Shown one piece after another: positions 1-8,731 of a stretch of DNA of 64,000 nucleotides. The DNA is from G942493375 sp942493375 (GTDB taxonomy: Bacteria; Armatimonadota; UBA5829): positions 3,348,001-3,412,000 of the forward strand of contig OW818698.1 of the NCBI GenBank assembly GCA_942493375.1, given 5' to 3'. Under the pieces are notes generated by a model. The model was not told the origin of the DNA and made no database searches. It saw nothing but the letters and a program-made list of their open reading frames with translations. Numbering within the stretch: position 1 is the stretch's first letter; every line of letters begins with the position of its first letter. Made by a program: the position numbers and the translations under genes.

Positions 1-154
1 CCAAAAATCCGTATTTTGCATTGTGGGTTGGGAATAAGGAATTATTGTTTCCAGTGAAAAGCTGGCATTGAGTTAGCTTATGCGCATTATCGGCTGCTTA
101 CTATCTTCGGCAGTTCCACTGCGTTCGACTACCGAAGGAACGTTAACGTTATTC
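1..154. other. Non-coding left edge
   Basis: No gene is visible. The stretch holds an imperfect inverted repeat around 108-137 (CTTCGG ... CCGAAG arms) with an interior of the ttcgact/gcgttcg type seen in other intergenic repeats of this window, followed by the palindrome AACGTTAACGTT at about 140-151. The repeat lies just downstream of the acetyltransferase gene on the minus strand and could serve as its terminator, but there is no clear U-tract. Confidence 0.4.
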
Positions 155-613
155 CTAGAGCTTTAGTATCATTTCATCATCGGAGGCTTGGAATCCCAGG
201 CGTTCGTAGACGGGGCGGCCTTCTTCGGATGCGTTTAGGGAGAGTCTTTTGGCTGGTGTGCTTTTTACGTATTCGATGATCTCTTTCAGAAGTGTCGTGG
301 CTATTCCCTGTCTGCGGTGTTCGGGGAGTGAGTATACGTTCAGGACGTGGGCATATAGTGATGAACTATTCAGTAGTGTTGGTGGTCGGTGGTAGAAGAC
401 CAGGCTGCTGATGCCTACTATATGGTTGTCTTCTTCAGCAAGCCAGACCAGGTATTCATCGGTTGGCAGTTTGTCTAAGACATATTGGCGTGTCTGTTCA
501 TAGATTTCATCATCAGGCACACTGACATCCGGCTGCACTTCGCGGAGAAACGCAATCCTAAGCTTAACGATCTCATCTATGTTATTTACGCTTGCACGCC
601 GAACTCTCAGCAT
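155..613 (-). CDS. GNAT family N-acetyltransferase
   Basis: A 152-residue protein with the GNAT fold signature, predicted to transfer an acetyl group from acetyl-CoA to an unknown amine. Motif A is seen as EHRRQGIATTLL (residues 98-109), the acetyl-CoA pyrophosphate-binding loop, and motif B as PVYERLGF (134-141). The length is normal for a single-domain GNAT. The ATG start at 613 has an AGAGGA ribosome-binding site six bases upstream. The gene overlaps by 32 bases the 3' end of a truncated CorA-like ORF on the same strand, so the two are probably co-transcribed. The substrate cannot be read from the sequence. Cytoplasmic. The family call is secure, the specific role unknown. Confidence 0.88.
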   Translation of the reverse strand: MLRVRRASVNNIDEIVKLRIAFLREVQPDVSVPDDEIYEQTRQYVLDKLPTDEYLVWLAEEDNHIVGISSLVFYHRPPTLLNSSSLYAHVLNVYSLPEHRRQGIATTLLKEIIEYVKSTPAKRLSLNASEEGRPVYERLGFQASDDEMILKL

Positions 614-887
614 TCGATTGTCCTCTTTCGATATCTATATATGTGAAATTGGCGTGGAAATGGTTCGTGTATTCATATAGATGCGGGCGGGTGTATTCCT
701 CTTTGAGAGACTCAGATTCTATCTGGTGCAGGTTGAAGGTCTTTGTTACCAGGTCGATCTCATCGTCTGTGAATGACTTCATATTCACCCACAATATGCC
801 TTTTTGGGACTGCGCAAGCTCCAGCGCACCCTCAAGCTGCGGAGGATTAGTGATGCCGTCTTTGGTAATGACATTGATATCAAGCAT
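582..887 (-). pseudogene. Truncated CorA-like magnesium transporter, N-terminal fragment
   Basis: This 101-residue ORF matches only the first part of the soluble N-terminal domain of CorA-family divalent-cation channels: the segment from ILWVNM (31-36) through FNLHQIESES (51-60) to TRPHLYEY (66-73) follows the usual CorA pattern of WVDL, then FGLHPLALED, then RPKVEEY. Full CorA proteins are about 300-350 residues and end in two membrane helices with a GMN motif; neither helices nor GMN are found downstream, where the acetyltransferase gene begins instead. The last about 15 residues run out of frame into the acetyltransferase start. The fragment keeps a good ribosome-binding site (AGGAGA, nine bases before ATG 887), so it may still be translated. 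Most likely the remnant of a deletion; a functional soluble domain is less likely. Confidence 0.65.
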
Positions 888-1237
888 ATTGAATTATCTC
901 CTGTTGAAGGAATATTAGCACCAAGGTTTTGGCAAGTCAAACCTTTGGTTCCTTACTAGGTACAGAGGCGTTGAGTGGGGGAAGGCGGATGCTTAGTATT
1001 CTCACAGGATTAACAAGATTTGCTAGATTAACAAGAAGGGAGTTTCATCTTGGGGATCTTGATGTTCTTAAATTATGCATTGAGAATGATTTTCTGTTTC
1101 GGGTGTAATTGCAAATTGCACCCGAGCGGCGCTAACTCTGAAGTGTTGATATCTTTGCAAGAATCAATCAGCTGTTTGAGGGAGACCAGGATTCGGTATT
1201 ATGAACTAAAGGAATTTACACAAGGAGGATTGCTAGA
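888..1237. other. Intergenic region between divergent genes
   Basis: No convincing gene. It separates the leftward CorA remnant from the rightward aldo/keto reductase and must carry promoters for both, though I see no strong -35/-10 pair. A near-direct repeat (aggattaacaagattt / ctagattaacaagaag) lies at about 1008-1038. An inverted repeat GGGTGCAATTTGCAATTACACCC-like lies near 1099-1124 (gggtgtaattgcaaattgcaccc), positioned upstream of the reductase where it could act as an operator or hairpin. Confidence 0.4.
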
Positions 1238-2233
1238 TTGAATAAGGTGACACTTGGTAAAAATGGGCCGGTGGTATCGGTTGTTGGGCTGGGATGTATG
1301 GGGATGTCTGAGTTTTATGGACCATCGGATGATTCGGAATCTATAAAGACAATTCAATATGCAATTGATAATGGGATTAGCTTCCTGGATACGGCTGACA
1401 TGTACGGGTTTGGGAGGAATGAGCAGTTAGTTGGAAAGGCTATTGCAGAACAGCGTGATGAACTGGTTATTGCGACCAAATTTGGGATAGTAAGGAGCGA
1501 AAACACACCGGTCAGGGGAGTCAATGGCAAACCGGAGTATGTGAAGCAGGCATGTGAGAAAAGCCTGCAAAGGTTGGGAATAGAGACTATTGACCTGTAT
1601 TATCAGCACAGGGTTGACTCTGATACACCTATTGAAGATACTGTCGGGGCTATGGCGGAGTTAATAACTGAGGGGAAGGTCAAGTATATAGGTCTATCGG
1701 AAGCAGCACCGGATATTATTCGGCGTGCCCAGGCGGTGCACCCTATTACAGCACTGCAGACTGAGTATTCCCTCTGGAGCAGGGATCCTGAGGATGATAT
1801 TCTGGAGCTTTGCCAGGAGTTGGGGATTGGGTTTGTGGCTTATTCTCCACTGGGCAGAGGATTCTTATCAGGTAAGATCAAGAGTATAGATGATCTTGAC
1901 GAGAGCGATTTCCGACGGATTTCTCCACGGTTCCAGGGCGAGAACTTCCAGAAGAACCTGGACCTTGTGAGTGAGATTGAGAAGATGGCTGAAGAGAAAG
2001 GCTGCACTCCAAGTCAACTGGCGCTTGCCTGGATAGTGGCACATGAGAATATAGTCCCTATTCCAGGAACGACAAGCATTGCGCATTTGAAGGAAGATAT
2101 CGGAGCGCTGGATGTGCAATTGAGTGAAGTTGATCTTGCACGGATTGATGAGATAGCGCCTAAAGGTGTTGCTCGTGGGTCACGGTATCCGAAGGGACTG
2201 GCGCCCAGTACTACTTACCGGGGAACGGAGTGA
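1238..2233 (+). CDS. Aldo/keto reductase
   Basis: NADPH-dependent oxidoreductase of the aldo/keto reductase superfamily, 331 residues, the usual length. The catalytic tetrad is intact: Asp51 and Tyr56 in DTADMYGFG, Lys81 in IATKFG and His124 in YYQHRVD. The LDTADMYG and GLSE motifs and the C-terminal PIPGTTSIAHLKED cofactor-phosphate loop resemble the YakC/AKR13-type branch. The start is TTG at 1238, chosen because an AAGGAGG ribosome-binding site sits at 1222-1228. Single gene, cytoplasmic. These enzymes reduce aldehydes and ketones, including sugar derivatives, and the glycosidases downstream make a sugar-related substrate possible, but that is inference. Confidence 0.92.
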   Translation: MNKVTLGKNGPVVSVVGLGCMGMSEFYGPSDDSESIKTIQYAIDNGISFLDTADMYGFGRNEQLVGKAIAEQRDELVIATKFGIVRSENTPVRGVNGKPEYVKQACEKSLQRLGIETIDLYYQHRVDSDTPIEDTVGAMAELITEGKVKYIGLSEAAPDIIRRAQAVHPITALQTEYSLWSRDPEDDILELCQELGIGFVAYSPLGRGFLSGKIKSIDDLDESDFRRISPRFQGENFQKNLDLVSEIEKMAEEKGCTPSQLALAWIVAHENIVPIPGTTSIAHLKEDIGALDVQLSEVDLARIDEIAPKGVARGSRYPKGLAPSTTYRGTE

Positions 2234-2583
2234 TGCTTCGGTGTCGGATTTTGAATCACGGATTCCGCGGAATTGTGTGGATTTCGCGGAATGGGATGGT
2301 TTGTCGTCATTACATTTTAGATATGGGTGAAAGCAGATCATTCGTTTCTCCTAGGAAATCCGGGAACGGGAGGCTGGAAGCCTGCATCACAATTCGGCAT
2401 GGCTCCCGCAGGCAGGCTGGAAGCCTGCACCACAATTTGGGATGGTTCGCGAACGGCAGGCTGGAAGGTTGCACCACACTTTGCACTCCCAAGACTCTGC
2501 TGTTGCTACTTTTGCATATAATGCTTTGCTGGGCTAGAATATCTCAAAGATCCTAATCTTATTTAAGGTGAAGTTGAACAGAC
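2234..2583. repeat. Intergenic region with three copies of a palindromic repeat
   Basis: Three copies of an interspersed element lie at about 2370-2395, 2411-2437 and 2455-2480. The core is the perfect inverted repeat GCAGGCTGGAAGCCTGC followed by a short tail like ATCACAATT; the third copy has a decayed right arm. Further single copies occur at 14973-15000 and 29055-29081. The stretch 2255-2300 also holds two cgcggaat-type short repeats. No gene is supported here; the overlapping ORFs exist only because the repeat lacks stops. The leader immediately before 2584 carries the ribosome-binding region of the next gene. Confidence 0.75.
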
Positions 2584-4671
2584 ATGAATATTACCTCCAA
2601 AGTGTTGATTACCTCGATTGCTCTTGTAGCTCTCTTCGTCTGTAGTGCGGTTATTGCAGAGGATGTGCTCTCTGTGCGTGCGGTGGGGACTCAGCCTTCT
2701 CTGATATTCACTGATGCTAAGAAGGTTAAGGTGAACATTCAGGTCAGGGGTGGGAGCGGGGATGTGGGGGTTAGCTATGTAGTTAGCGATACCTTTGGTA
2801 GTTGGCAGAAGAAGGGTGTCTTAAAAATTCAACGTGCTGGAAGTGATCCGGTGGAGAAACCTCTGTTTCTGGCTGTTCCGGGGCGGGGGCATTATTCGTT
2901 TGTTCTGAACGCGCGATGCGGGATCCAGACGGCTGAGCAGAAGACTTCGGTTGCGGTTATTTATGCGCCTGCGGCATCTGATATCGATTCACCCTGGGGT
3001 ATTTTCTGGATTCCAAATGTGCCTCCGGGATCGAACGAGGAAGCTTCAGCGACTCAATTGGCTGAGAATATGAGGCTGATGGGCGCTTCGTGGGTCAGGT
3101 TTAACTTCTGGGAGAGTGTTTATGGCTCTGAGGTAAGGGATGGAAAAGTAGTCCTGGATCTGAAGAAGATGAAGAAGCAGGCTGCAGCTTTTCAAAAGGC
3201 TGGACTGCATATATTTGGGGAAATTGTTATGGTACCCAGAGTTCTTGCTTCATCGACTGATGAGACTGGGTCAGGTGACGCGGGGCCGTTATTCAGCCGG
3301 ATTAAGCCAAAGGATTATGCTCTCTGGGATCAACTGGTTGAACAAATCACACGGGAGTTCAAGGACGATATCAGTGTTTGGGAAATTTGGAATGAACCGG
3401 ATATCCCGATGGCATACTGGTCAGGAACGGCTGATGAATTTGTTGAGCTGGTGCAGCATACGAGTGCAGCTATAAGACGAGGAAACCCGAAAGCCAAAGT
3501 CGCAGGCGCTGGATTTACCTCTGCTGCACTGACTAATCCCGAATTCAAGGCACGCACAGAGCGGATGTTTGAACTGGGCATAGGTAAGTATTTCGACATT
3601 TTGAGCATGCACTATAGTGATGGTGAGATTGGTGTATTTGAAAAATGGGACAAATTCCTCAAAAAGCACAACCTCTCACTACCATTATTGAACAGTGAAG
3701 AGATATCTGCTATCCCACTAGAAAATCTCAAGCATGGGATACGGACTTTCAAGTTCATACACATAGATATCGGATATCCTTCACTTGCTCCGCTGCTGAA
3801 CCTGGACTGGTCTCCATCTCCATCAGCTGTTGCCTATTCGACCGGGGCACATTTGATAGGTTCCAAGAAATTCGTGAGGTCTGAAGAGAAGAACGGATTT
3901 GTAATATACTACTTCGGAGACAAAAATCCTGTGGCTGCAATAAGACAGCAGACTGCAACAGCTAAACCGAAAAAGCTCTCTGATCTTTCGGATGCATTTG
4001 AAAATATCTCAATTGCAGTGAAGCCTTCCTCCAAAGCAGCTGTTGAGTATGCGGATATATTCGGCAAAGGTAAGAAACTGACCGGCGGAAAGGGTATTAT
4101 CCCATTCCAGTCTGAACATACCGGTGAATACCGGCAGGCAGCGATCAAAGACCCGGTTGTGTTTGTTACCAACTGCAGCCAGATCACATCCATCAAGGGG
4201 ATATCTGTTACTAAGAAGACTTTTGCTGTTGTTGCAGAGGCTGAGGATGGAGAATACAGCAGCGGCTGGTCGGTTGCTGATGCAGATGGATGGTCCGGGA
4301 GCAAGTATCTAAATATCTGGGCCGGCAGTGCACCGGATACCAAAGGATATTATGTAGACTTGAAGATGAATGTGCCGGAAACCGGGGAGTATGATGTGTT
4401 CTTCTCAGGAAACTCACTCGGCAGGCTGGCTCCTCCTGCATCTCTCTCACCATTTGCCTGGAAGTTTGACGATGGAGTTGAATACAAGGCAGACCATGCA
4501 CTTCCAGTTATAACATGCAGCGGAGCTCCGGAAGGGCTGAGCACTCTGGGTAGAGTAAAACTTACGGCAGGCCAGCATACGTTCCACTTACGGCTGATTG
4601 CACCAAGGAGCATGTATGATAGTAACTATGCACTTTGGTTTGATGCCATTGCGCTGATGAGGGCTAAGTAA
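2584..4671 (+). CDS. Secreted clan GH-A (GH39-like) glycoside hydrolase with C-terminal beta domain
   Basis: A 695-residue exported protein. Residues 1-25 form a signal peptide with cleavage near VIA-ED. Residues about 30-125 look like a beta-sandwich; 130-450 form a TIM-barrel glycosidase. WEIWNEPDIP places the likely acid/base at Glu271, and LLNSEE places the likely nucleophile at Glu372 or Glu373 about 100 residues later, as in clan GH-A. The C-terminal region from about 555 (VVAEAEDGEYSSGWSV ... WFDAIALM) resembles a CBM-like sugar-binding sandwich that begins with an AE(A/D)GE motif. The role would be cleavage of a beta-linked plant-type glycan outside the cytoplasm; the exact linkage is unknown. 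Followed after 11 bases by a membrane protein gene, probably one operon. Confidence 0.78.
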   Translation: MNITSKVLITSIALVALFVCSAVIAEDVLSVRAVGTQPSLIFTDAKKVKVNIQVRGGSGDVGVSYVVSDTFGSWQKKGVLKIQRAGSDPVEKPLFLAVPGRGHYSFVLNARCGIQTAEQKTSVAVIYAPAASDIDSPWGIFWIPNVPPGSNEEASATQLAENMRLMGASWVRFNFWESVYGSEVRDGKVVLDLKKMKKQAAAFQKAGLHIFGEIVMVPRVLASSTDETGSGDAGPLFSRIKPKDYALWDQLVEQITREFKDDISVWEIWNEPDIPMAYWSGTADEFVELVQHTSAAIRRGNPKAKVAGAGFTSAALTNPEFKARTERMFELGIGKYFDILSMHYSDGEIGVFEKWDKFLKKHNLSLPLLNSEEISAIPLENLKHGIRTFKFIHIDIGYPSLAPLLNLDWSPSPSAVAYSTGAHLIGSKKFVRSEEKNGFVIYYFGDKNPVAAIRQQTATAKPKKLSDLSDAFENISIAVKPSSKAAVEYADIFGKGKKLTGGKGIIPFQSEHTGEYRQAAIKDPVVFVTNCSQITSIKGISVTKKTFAVVAEAEDGEYSSGWSVADADGWSGSKYLNIWAGSAPDTKGYYVDLKMNVPETGEYDVFFSGNSLGRLAPPASLSPFAWKFDDGVEYKADHALPVITCSGAPEGLSTLGRVKLTAGQHTFHLRLIAPRSMYDSNYALWFDAIALMRAK

Positions 4672-4682
4672 GGGCAAAAATC

Positions 4683-5720
4683 ATGCAAGAGATCAATAAT
4701 GAGAATATTTCTGCCAAGCATATCAAACACATCCGGTGGTTATTCTGGTTGGTGCTCTCTTGCGCGTCGGTGTTTTTTGCTGAATCCAGCGGGGGGTCTT
4801 TTCCTTTTGCACTTGTGTTCCCCTGGGGAATATTCATATTAGTCCCACTCTACGGGCTGCATATCGTTCTGCTTAGTTCGCTGTGTTTTATGCGTGGGGA
4901 GCCCAGGTATTCTGTGCTGTATTCTGCGGGCGCGATTGTTGGGCTTTATGAAGCGTACGTCACTAAGATGCTCTGGCAGCATACATGGGGAGGCGCTCAG
5001 AACCATGTGTTTGGGATTTCTGGGACTGCTTTTGTGGTTTTGGTAGTTTTCTGGCATCCATTGATGGCGTTTATTGTGCCACTCTTGTGGACGAGAGCTG
5101 TCTGCTGCGGCAGTAAAGCATCATCCAGGCTGCGATTTATTGGTTGGCCGGTGATAATATTTGCAGTTCTATCAGGATTAGGACAGGCAGCGATTGTGCC
5201 CTCCCATGCGGCTCCACTTGGAACACTTTTATCCGGGCTGATATTGGTTGGTTTGATCTTGTATTGGAAAAAAATGTCACGGGATGTAAGCATCAGCTTT
5301 GAGGAATTGCTGCCTCGCGGTCAGGAAGTTGTTGTGCTGGGAGGATATCTGCTGTTGATTTTTATGCTCTTCGGTTTTGGAATGAGACCTGAGGCACTGC
5401 CGGGATTTGGCCCTCAGCTGGCTATATGGGTCTGCTATGCATTTTATGCTGCACTATTGCTGCGCAATTTGAGGTTATCGAGACCGACAACACAACCGGA
5501 TTCTACGCCGGCACCTGTGAAGGGCTTGCTAACCTTTGTAATGACTGCACCTATCGTTTCTGCGCTTGTTCTGTTCCTGCTACCTGCTGCCAAACCGGTT
5601 TGTTTGGGTGTTATGATCTTCTCACTAGCTATATTTGGCGGATATAGTAATTGGAATACGTTAAAAGATACAGTGAAGGGGGATTCAAGCCGGATAGATC
5701 TCCCTCATATTCCTAGTTAA
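4683..5720 (+). CDS. Polytopic membrane protein of unknown function
   Basis: I do not recognise the family. The 345-residue protein shows about nine or ten hydrophobic segments, for example near residues 17-33, 40-70, 78-95, 106-134, 150-170, 178-195, 215-235, 244-262 and 282-325, and almost no long soluble part, so it should be an inner-membrane protein. A histidine/tryptophan-rich loop (TKMLWQHTWGGAQNH) sits near residue 100. It starts 11 bases after the glycosidase gene and is likely co-transcribed with it, which hints at a role in uptake or sensing linked to the polysaccharide enzyme. The 3' end overlaps the convergent gene at 5713-7044 by eight bases. Confidence 0.7.
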   Translation: MQEINNENISAKHIKHIRWLFWLVLSCASVFFAESSGGSFPFALVFPWGIFILVPLYGLHIVLLSSLCFMRGEPRYSVLYSAGAIVGLYEAYVTKMLWQHTWGGAQNHVFGISGTAFVVLVVFWHPLMAFIVPLLWTRAVCCGSKASSRLRFIGWPVIIFAVLSGLGQAAIVPSHAAPLGTLLSGLILVGLILYWKKMSRDVSISFEELLPRGQEVVVLGGYLLLIFMLFGFGMRPEALPGFGPQLAIWVCYAFYAALLLRNLRLSRPTTQPDSTPAPVKGLLTFVMTAPIVSALVLFLLPAAKPVCLGVMIFSLAIFGGYSNWNTLKDTVKGDSSRIDLPHIPS

Positions 5721-7044
5721 TCAGCTTCATCAGCCTGCATTCTCCTGGCTGCAGGATGGATGATATCGAACCTTGTTTTGGATCCATTGGCATGAGCATT
5801 CCAGTATGCTTACTTACTTCCATGACCGACTTTGCACTGGTGTTGAATAAGAGTGTCACATTTGCAGGTCCAGCATAGTCGCGGTTTACTACCATTGCGT
5901 ATGTAGATCCGTCTTTATGTTTGAAGATTCCAAGGACTATTGGTTTGGTGCTTTTAATGCTGACTGGGAGCTTTTGGTTTAGTGGTTTGCAGCCATCGGG
6001 GACTTCGGATGAATGATAGACACCTGTTGAAGTTAATTGCATCAGAGTTGGTCCGAGCATTTTGACCTGGTGGTTTATGCGTTGGACCTGGTAGTATTTA
6101 TCGGTCGGGACGGCGTCCAGGTAGGTGATGGCTAGAGGTTTCTCTCCCCAGACCCAGTAGGTATAGTAGCTGATGCCTTTGAAACCGTATACCAGCGCCA
6201 TGTTGACCTGCCAGAGCATGTCTTCACCGGTGGGTCTCGGGTCTCCCTGAGAACAGAGAACGAAACAGGTCGGAATCTTGTATTTCAGGCCCTTTTCGCG
6301 GAATGTCTCGAAGTTGGCGAAGTACATTTTGAAGCGGTCGGGGTTGCCTTCGATCAGTGCATAGTTATCGAAGCTCAGGACCTGTGGTTTTACTATGCTT
6401 ATGAACTGTTCCAGGTATTGATCGTAGTTTATCTCTTTATCTGATTCCTCCGGGCTGGAACGCGCCAGTAACCACTCCGGCGCCCAGTTGGGGAGGAGGT
6501 TCATGTAGATTATTTTGTTGGGGAGTTTTTTGCGCAGGTACTGGTTGATCTTTGCAAGCCACGGGAATATCGATGCGCTGGGTTCATCGACAACATAAAA
6601 CCCTCCGAATGCCGGATGTTTTGCATACTCTGCGATTACAGTATCAAGGGAAGAATAGAAATCAGGATCATCGGGGTGTTTTACTGGCTCGATGCTCTTG
6701 TCTATTTGAACACCAGCTGGAAGGACAACCGGCAAAATACGCGGATTAATGCGTCTATCGGTCACAATGTATTTGATACCGTTTGCCTGGCAGGCATCCA
6801 GAATGGCTTGAGATATTTCAGGACGTGCAGCATCCCCTTCCCCCGGCAGCCCAGCGAAGTTGAAGTTGGCATTTGCTACACCGGCATATTTAGCGTTAAG
6901 GTCATTACTGGTTGGCGGTCCCCACCAGTAGTGGATGAAGAAGTCCTTGGAAAACGGTTTCTCTGAACTGGAAGCAGGGAGGATTGAAAGCAGTGTGAGT
7001 GTAAGACAGATGCAAAGGGTGGCATAGGTTGTTGTAATAGGCAT
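5713..7044 (-). CDS. Secreted TIM-barrel glycoside hydrolase-like protein
   Basis: A 443-residue protein with an N-terminal signal peptide (hydrophobic residues 8-22, cleavage near PASSSE). The middle reads like a (beta/alpha)8 barrel: FFIHYWWGPP near the start, GGFYVVDEPS at 147-156 with candidate acidic residues Asp153 and Glu154, and VLSFDNYAL with Asp226. The layout of a DEP motif after beta-strand 4 and aromatic strands (ISYYTYWVWG) is common in uncharacterised glycosidase-like proteins of polysaccharide-degrading bacteria. The last about 90 residues (MVVNRDYAGPANVTLLF ... LQPGECRLMKL) form the typical C-terminal beta-sandwich. The ATG at 7044 has AGGAGT upstream. Convergent with the membrane protein gene. 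Enzymatic activity is inferred from the fold only. Confidence 0.68.
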   Translation of the reverse strand: MPITTTYATLCICLTLTLLSILPASSSEKPFSKDFFIHYWWGPPTSNDLNAKYAGVANANFNFAGLPGEGDAARPEISQAILDACQANGIKYIVTDRRINPRILPVVLPAGVQIDKSIEPVKHPDDPDFYSSLDTVIAEYAKHPAFGGFYVVDEPSASIFPWLAKINQYLRKKLPNKIIYMNLLPNWAPEWLLARSSPEESDKEINYDQYLEQFISIVKPQVLSFDNYALIEGNPDRFKMYFANFETFREKGLKYKIPTCFVLCSQGDPRPTGEDMLWQVNMALVYGFKGISYYTYWVWGEKPLAITYLDAVPTDKYYQVQRINHQVKMLGPTLMQLTSTGVYHSSEVPDGCKPLNQKLPVSIKSTKPIVLGIFKHKDGSTYAMVVNRDYAGPANVTLLFNTSAKSVMEVSKHTGMLMPMDPKQGSISSILQPGECRLMKLIN

Positions 7045-7280
7045 TTCTTAATATTACTCCTAATGATTTACAGTGGGAGTATAAAGAGGCACTCTCTTTG
7101 TGCTTGATACTCAATTCGTTTCTTGTGGTGGATTATCCTGCTGATTGCGAGGAAGGAAGCAATATACCGTCAAGGAGACAGTATTTTCATTGGGACGGAG
7201 CTTATTATTAGATCCCTTAAGTTCCATTTTCACACAACTGGCGTAAAATAACATTCTGTAGAAAATCAAATACATCATAG

Positions 7281-7309
7281 TTGATTGAATATTATTAAAA
7301 GACTATACT
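7281..7309 (+). promoter_or_regulatory. Housekeeping-type promoter for the HD/YwgA-like cassette
   Basis: TTGATT at 7281-7286 and TATACT at 7304-7309 are separated by exactly 17 bases, close to the sigma-70/sigma-A consensus. Transcription would begin about 30 bases before the TAGGAGG ribosome-binding site at 7331-7337 of the HD-domain gene. The whole 7045-7345 spacer is AT-rich and otherwise empty. Confidence 0.6.
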
Positions 7310-7345
7310 CTCCTATAGAATCTATGCTGAGTAGGAGGCAGACAT

Positions 7346-8731
7346 ATGTCGGGTTCATGTAGCGTACGTGATCCAATTCACGGATTCATTGAATTGAATG
7401 AACTGGAATGTAGAATCATCGATACAAATATATTTCAACGTTTGCGCGGCATCCATCAATTGGCAATGGCATATCTTGTTTATCCAGGTGCGCTTCATAC
7501 CAGATTTGATCACAGCTTAGGTGTATGTCATATAGCCGGCCTGCTAGCTGATCAACTGGGATTAAATACTGAAGATAAACGACTTGTAAGACTTGCCGCC
7601 TTATTGCACGACATTGGGCACGGACCATTTTCGCATGTATCTGAAAATTCATTGGACAGATTCTCGGATCCTGTAGTATTATCTGGACGCGCAAAAACCA
7701 AAGAGAAGGTTCATGAGATATTAACGTCAGAAATCATTTATACCGACCCGGAACTTGGGCATCTACTTAGCAACGACGAAAGATCTCATATCGTCAAATT
7801 ACTTCAGGAGGGTCATGGGGAACCAATTCTTAAAAGCATTATCTCCGGACCACTCGATGCAGACAAGCAAGACTATCTATTAAGAGACAGTCTGTTTTGT
7901 GGCGTTCGATATGGGGTTTTCGATCTTTCTCAGTTCCACAAGAGTCTGGTTTCAGAAAATTGCTCTGGCGACACTTGCTTAATGGTTCTAGATTCAGGTG
8001 TCCATGTGTTGGAACAATTCATCCTTGCAAAATACTATCTGACTACCCAAATATATCGTCACAAAGTGAGATTGATTACTGATACCATGCTCACTAGAGC
8101 TATCGCATTGGGTATCGAATCAGACAATATTGATGAGTTAAGAACTCTGTATTCCTATAATGGCCAAGCAGATTTTTTAGAAAACTATGTAAAGTGGAAT
8201 GATTCTAGATTCCTGCTGACGTTTGGCTCCAAACAGTTTAAGGGAAAAGAATGCTATAACATGGTTAAAAGATTGACTGAACGTGACCTTCTAAAACGTA
8301 TCTACAATATTGCGCTTATTGATATGAAATTTACCAATCCAAATTCAAGGTATTCGTTAATGAATTTGGATACACAACAAAAAACGAGGATAGAAATAGG
8401 AATAGCAGAGTTATTATCTCAGAAGTGGCATCATCCGATTAATCCGAATTTTGTCATATTAAATATTTATGCAATTAAATCTGTTAGAGAACAATCGCGT
8501 AATGACGAGGAATCTATACTAATAAAAGATAGAACATGCCCAATGCCATTTGAAGAAAGGTCTGTATTATTTCGTTCAATAGATGAGAGTCTAAATGAAC
8601 AGCATGTTGAAGTATACGCCCCACTAGACTGTGACACAGATGCAGAACGCCGTCGTTTGCTTAGTGTTATAATGGATGAAATAGAGGGAGTGATTGAATC
8701 TACACTGGGTAAGGAGGAGACATTGAGTTGA
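7346..8731 (+). CDS. HD-domain dNTP triphosphohydrolase-like protein (SAMHD1/YwfO type, COG1078)
   Basis: A 461-residue metal-dependent phosphohydrolase. The metal-binding HD signature is complete: His56 in RFDHSLGV, His88-Asp89 in LLHDIGHGPFSH, and Asp171 in SGPLDADKQDYLLRDS. The spacing and wording match the SAMHD1 and Bacillus YwfO branch, whose members hydrolyse dNTPs to deoxynucleosides and triphosphate. The opening VRDPIHGFIEL is typical of that branch. The ATG at 7346 has a strong TAGGAGG site. The stop codon overlaps the TTG start of the next gene (TTGA), so the two are translationally coupled. In Bacillus the homologues ywfO and ywgA are also neighbours, which supports a joint function. 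The gene is visibly more AT-rich than its surroundings, hinting at transfer. Nucleotide-pool control or phage restriction by dNTP depletion are both possible. Confidence 0.88.
   Translation: MSGSCSVRDPIHGFIELNELECRIIDTNIFQRLRGIHQLAMAYLVYPGALHTRFDHSLGVCHIAGLLADQLGLNTEDKRLVRLAALLHDIGHGPFSHVSENSLDRFSDPVVLSGRAKTKEKVHEILTSEIIYTDPELGHLLSNDERSHIVKLLQEGHGEPILKSIISGPLDADKQDYLLRDSLFCGVRYGVFDLSQFHKSLVSENCSGDTCLMVLDSGVHVLEQFILAKYYLTTQIYRHKVRLITDTMLTRAIALGIESDNIDELRTLYSYNGQADFLENYVKWNDSRFLLTFGSKQFKGKECYNMVKRLTERDLLKRIYNIALIDMKFTNPNSRYSLMNLDTQQKTRIEIGIAELLSQKWHHPINPNFVILNIYAIKSVREQSRNDEESILIKDRTCPMPFEERSVLFRSIDESLNEQHVEVYAPLDCDTDAERRRLLSVIMDEIEGVIESTLGKEETLS

Noticed and set aside
592..918. Plus-strand ORF opposite the CorA remnant
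   Set aside because: Antisense shadow of the CorA-like frame, with no start signal of its own.
1050..1241. 63-codon plus-strand ORF before the aldo/keto reductase containing IRYYEL, which recalls MerR regulators
   Set aside because: No ribosome-binding site or MerR-type helix-turn-helix around the motif; its end overlaps the reductase ribosome-binding site. Chance similarity is more likely.
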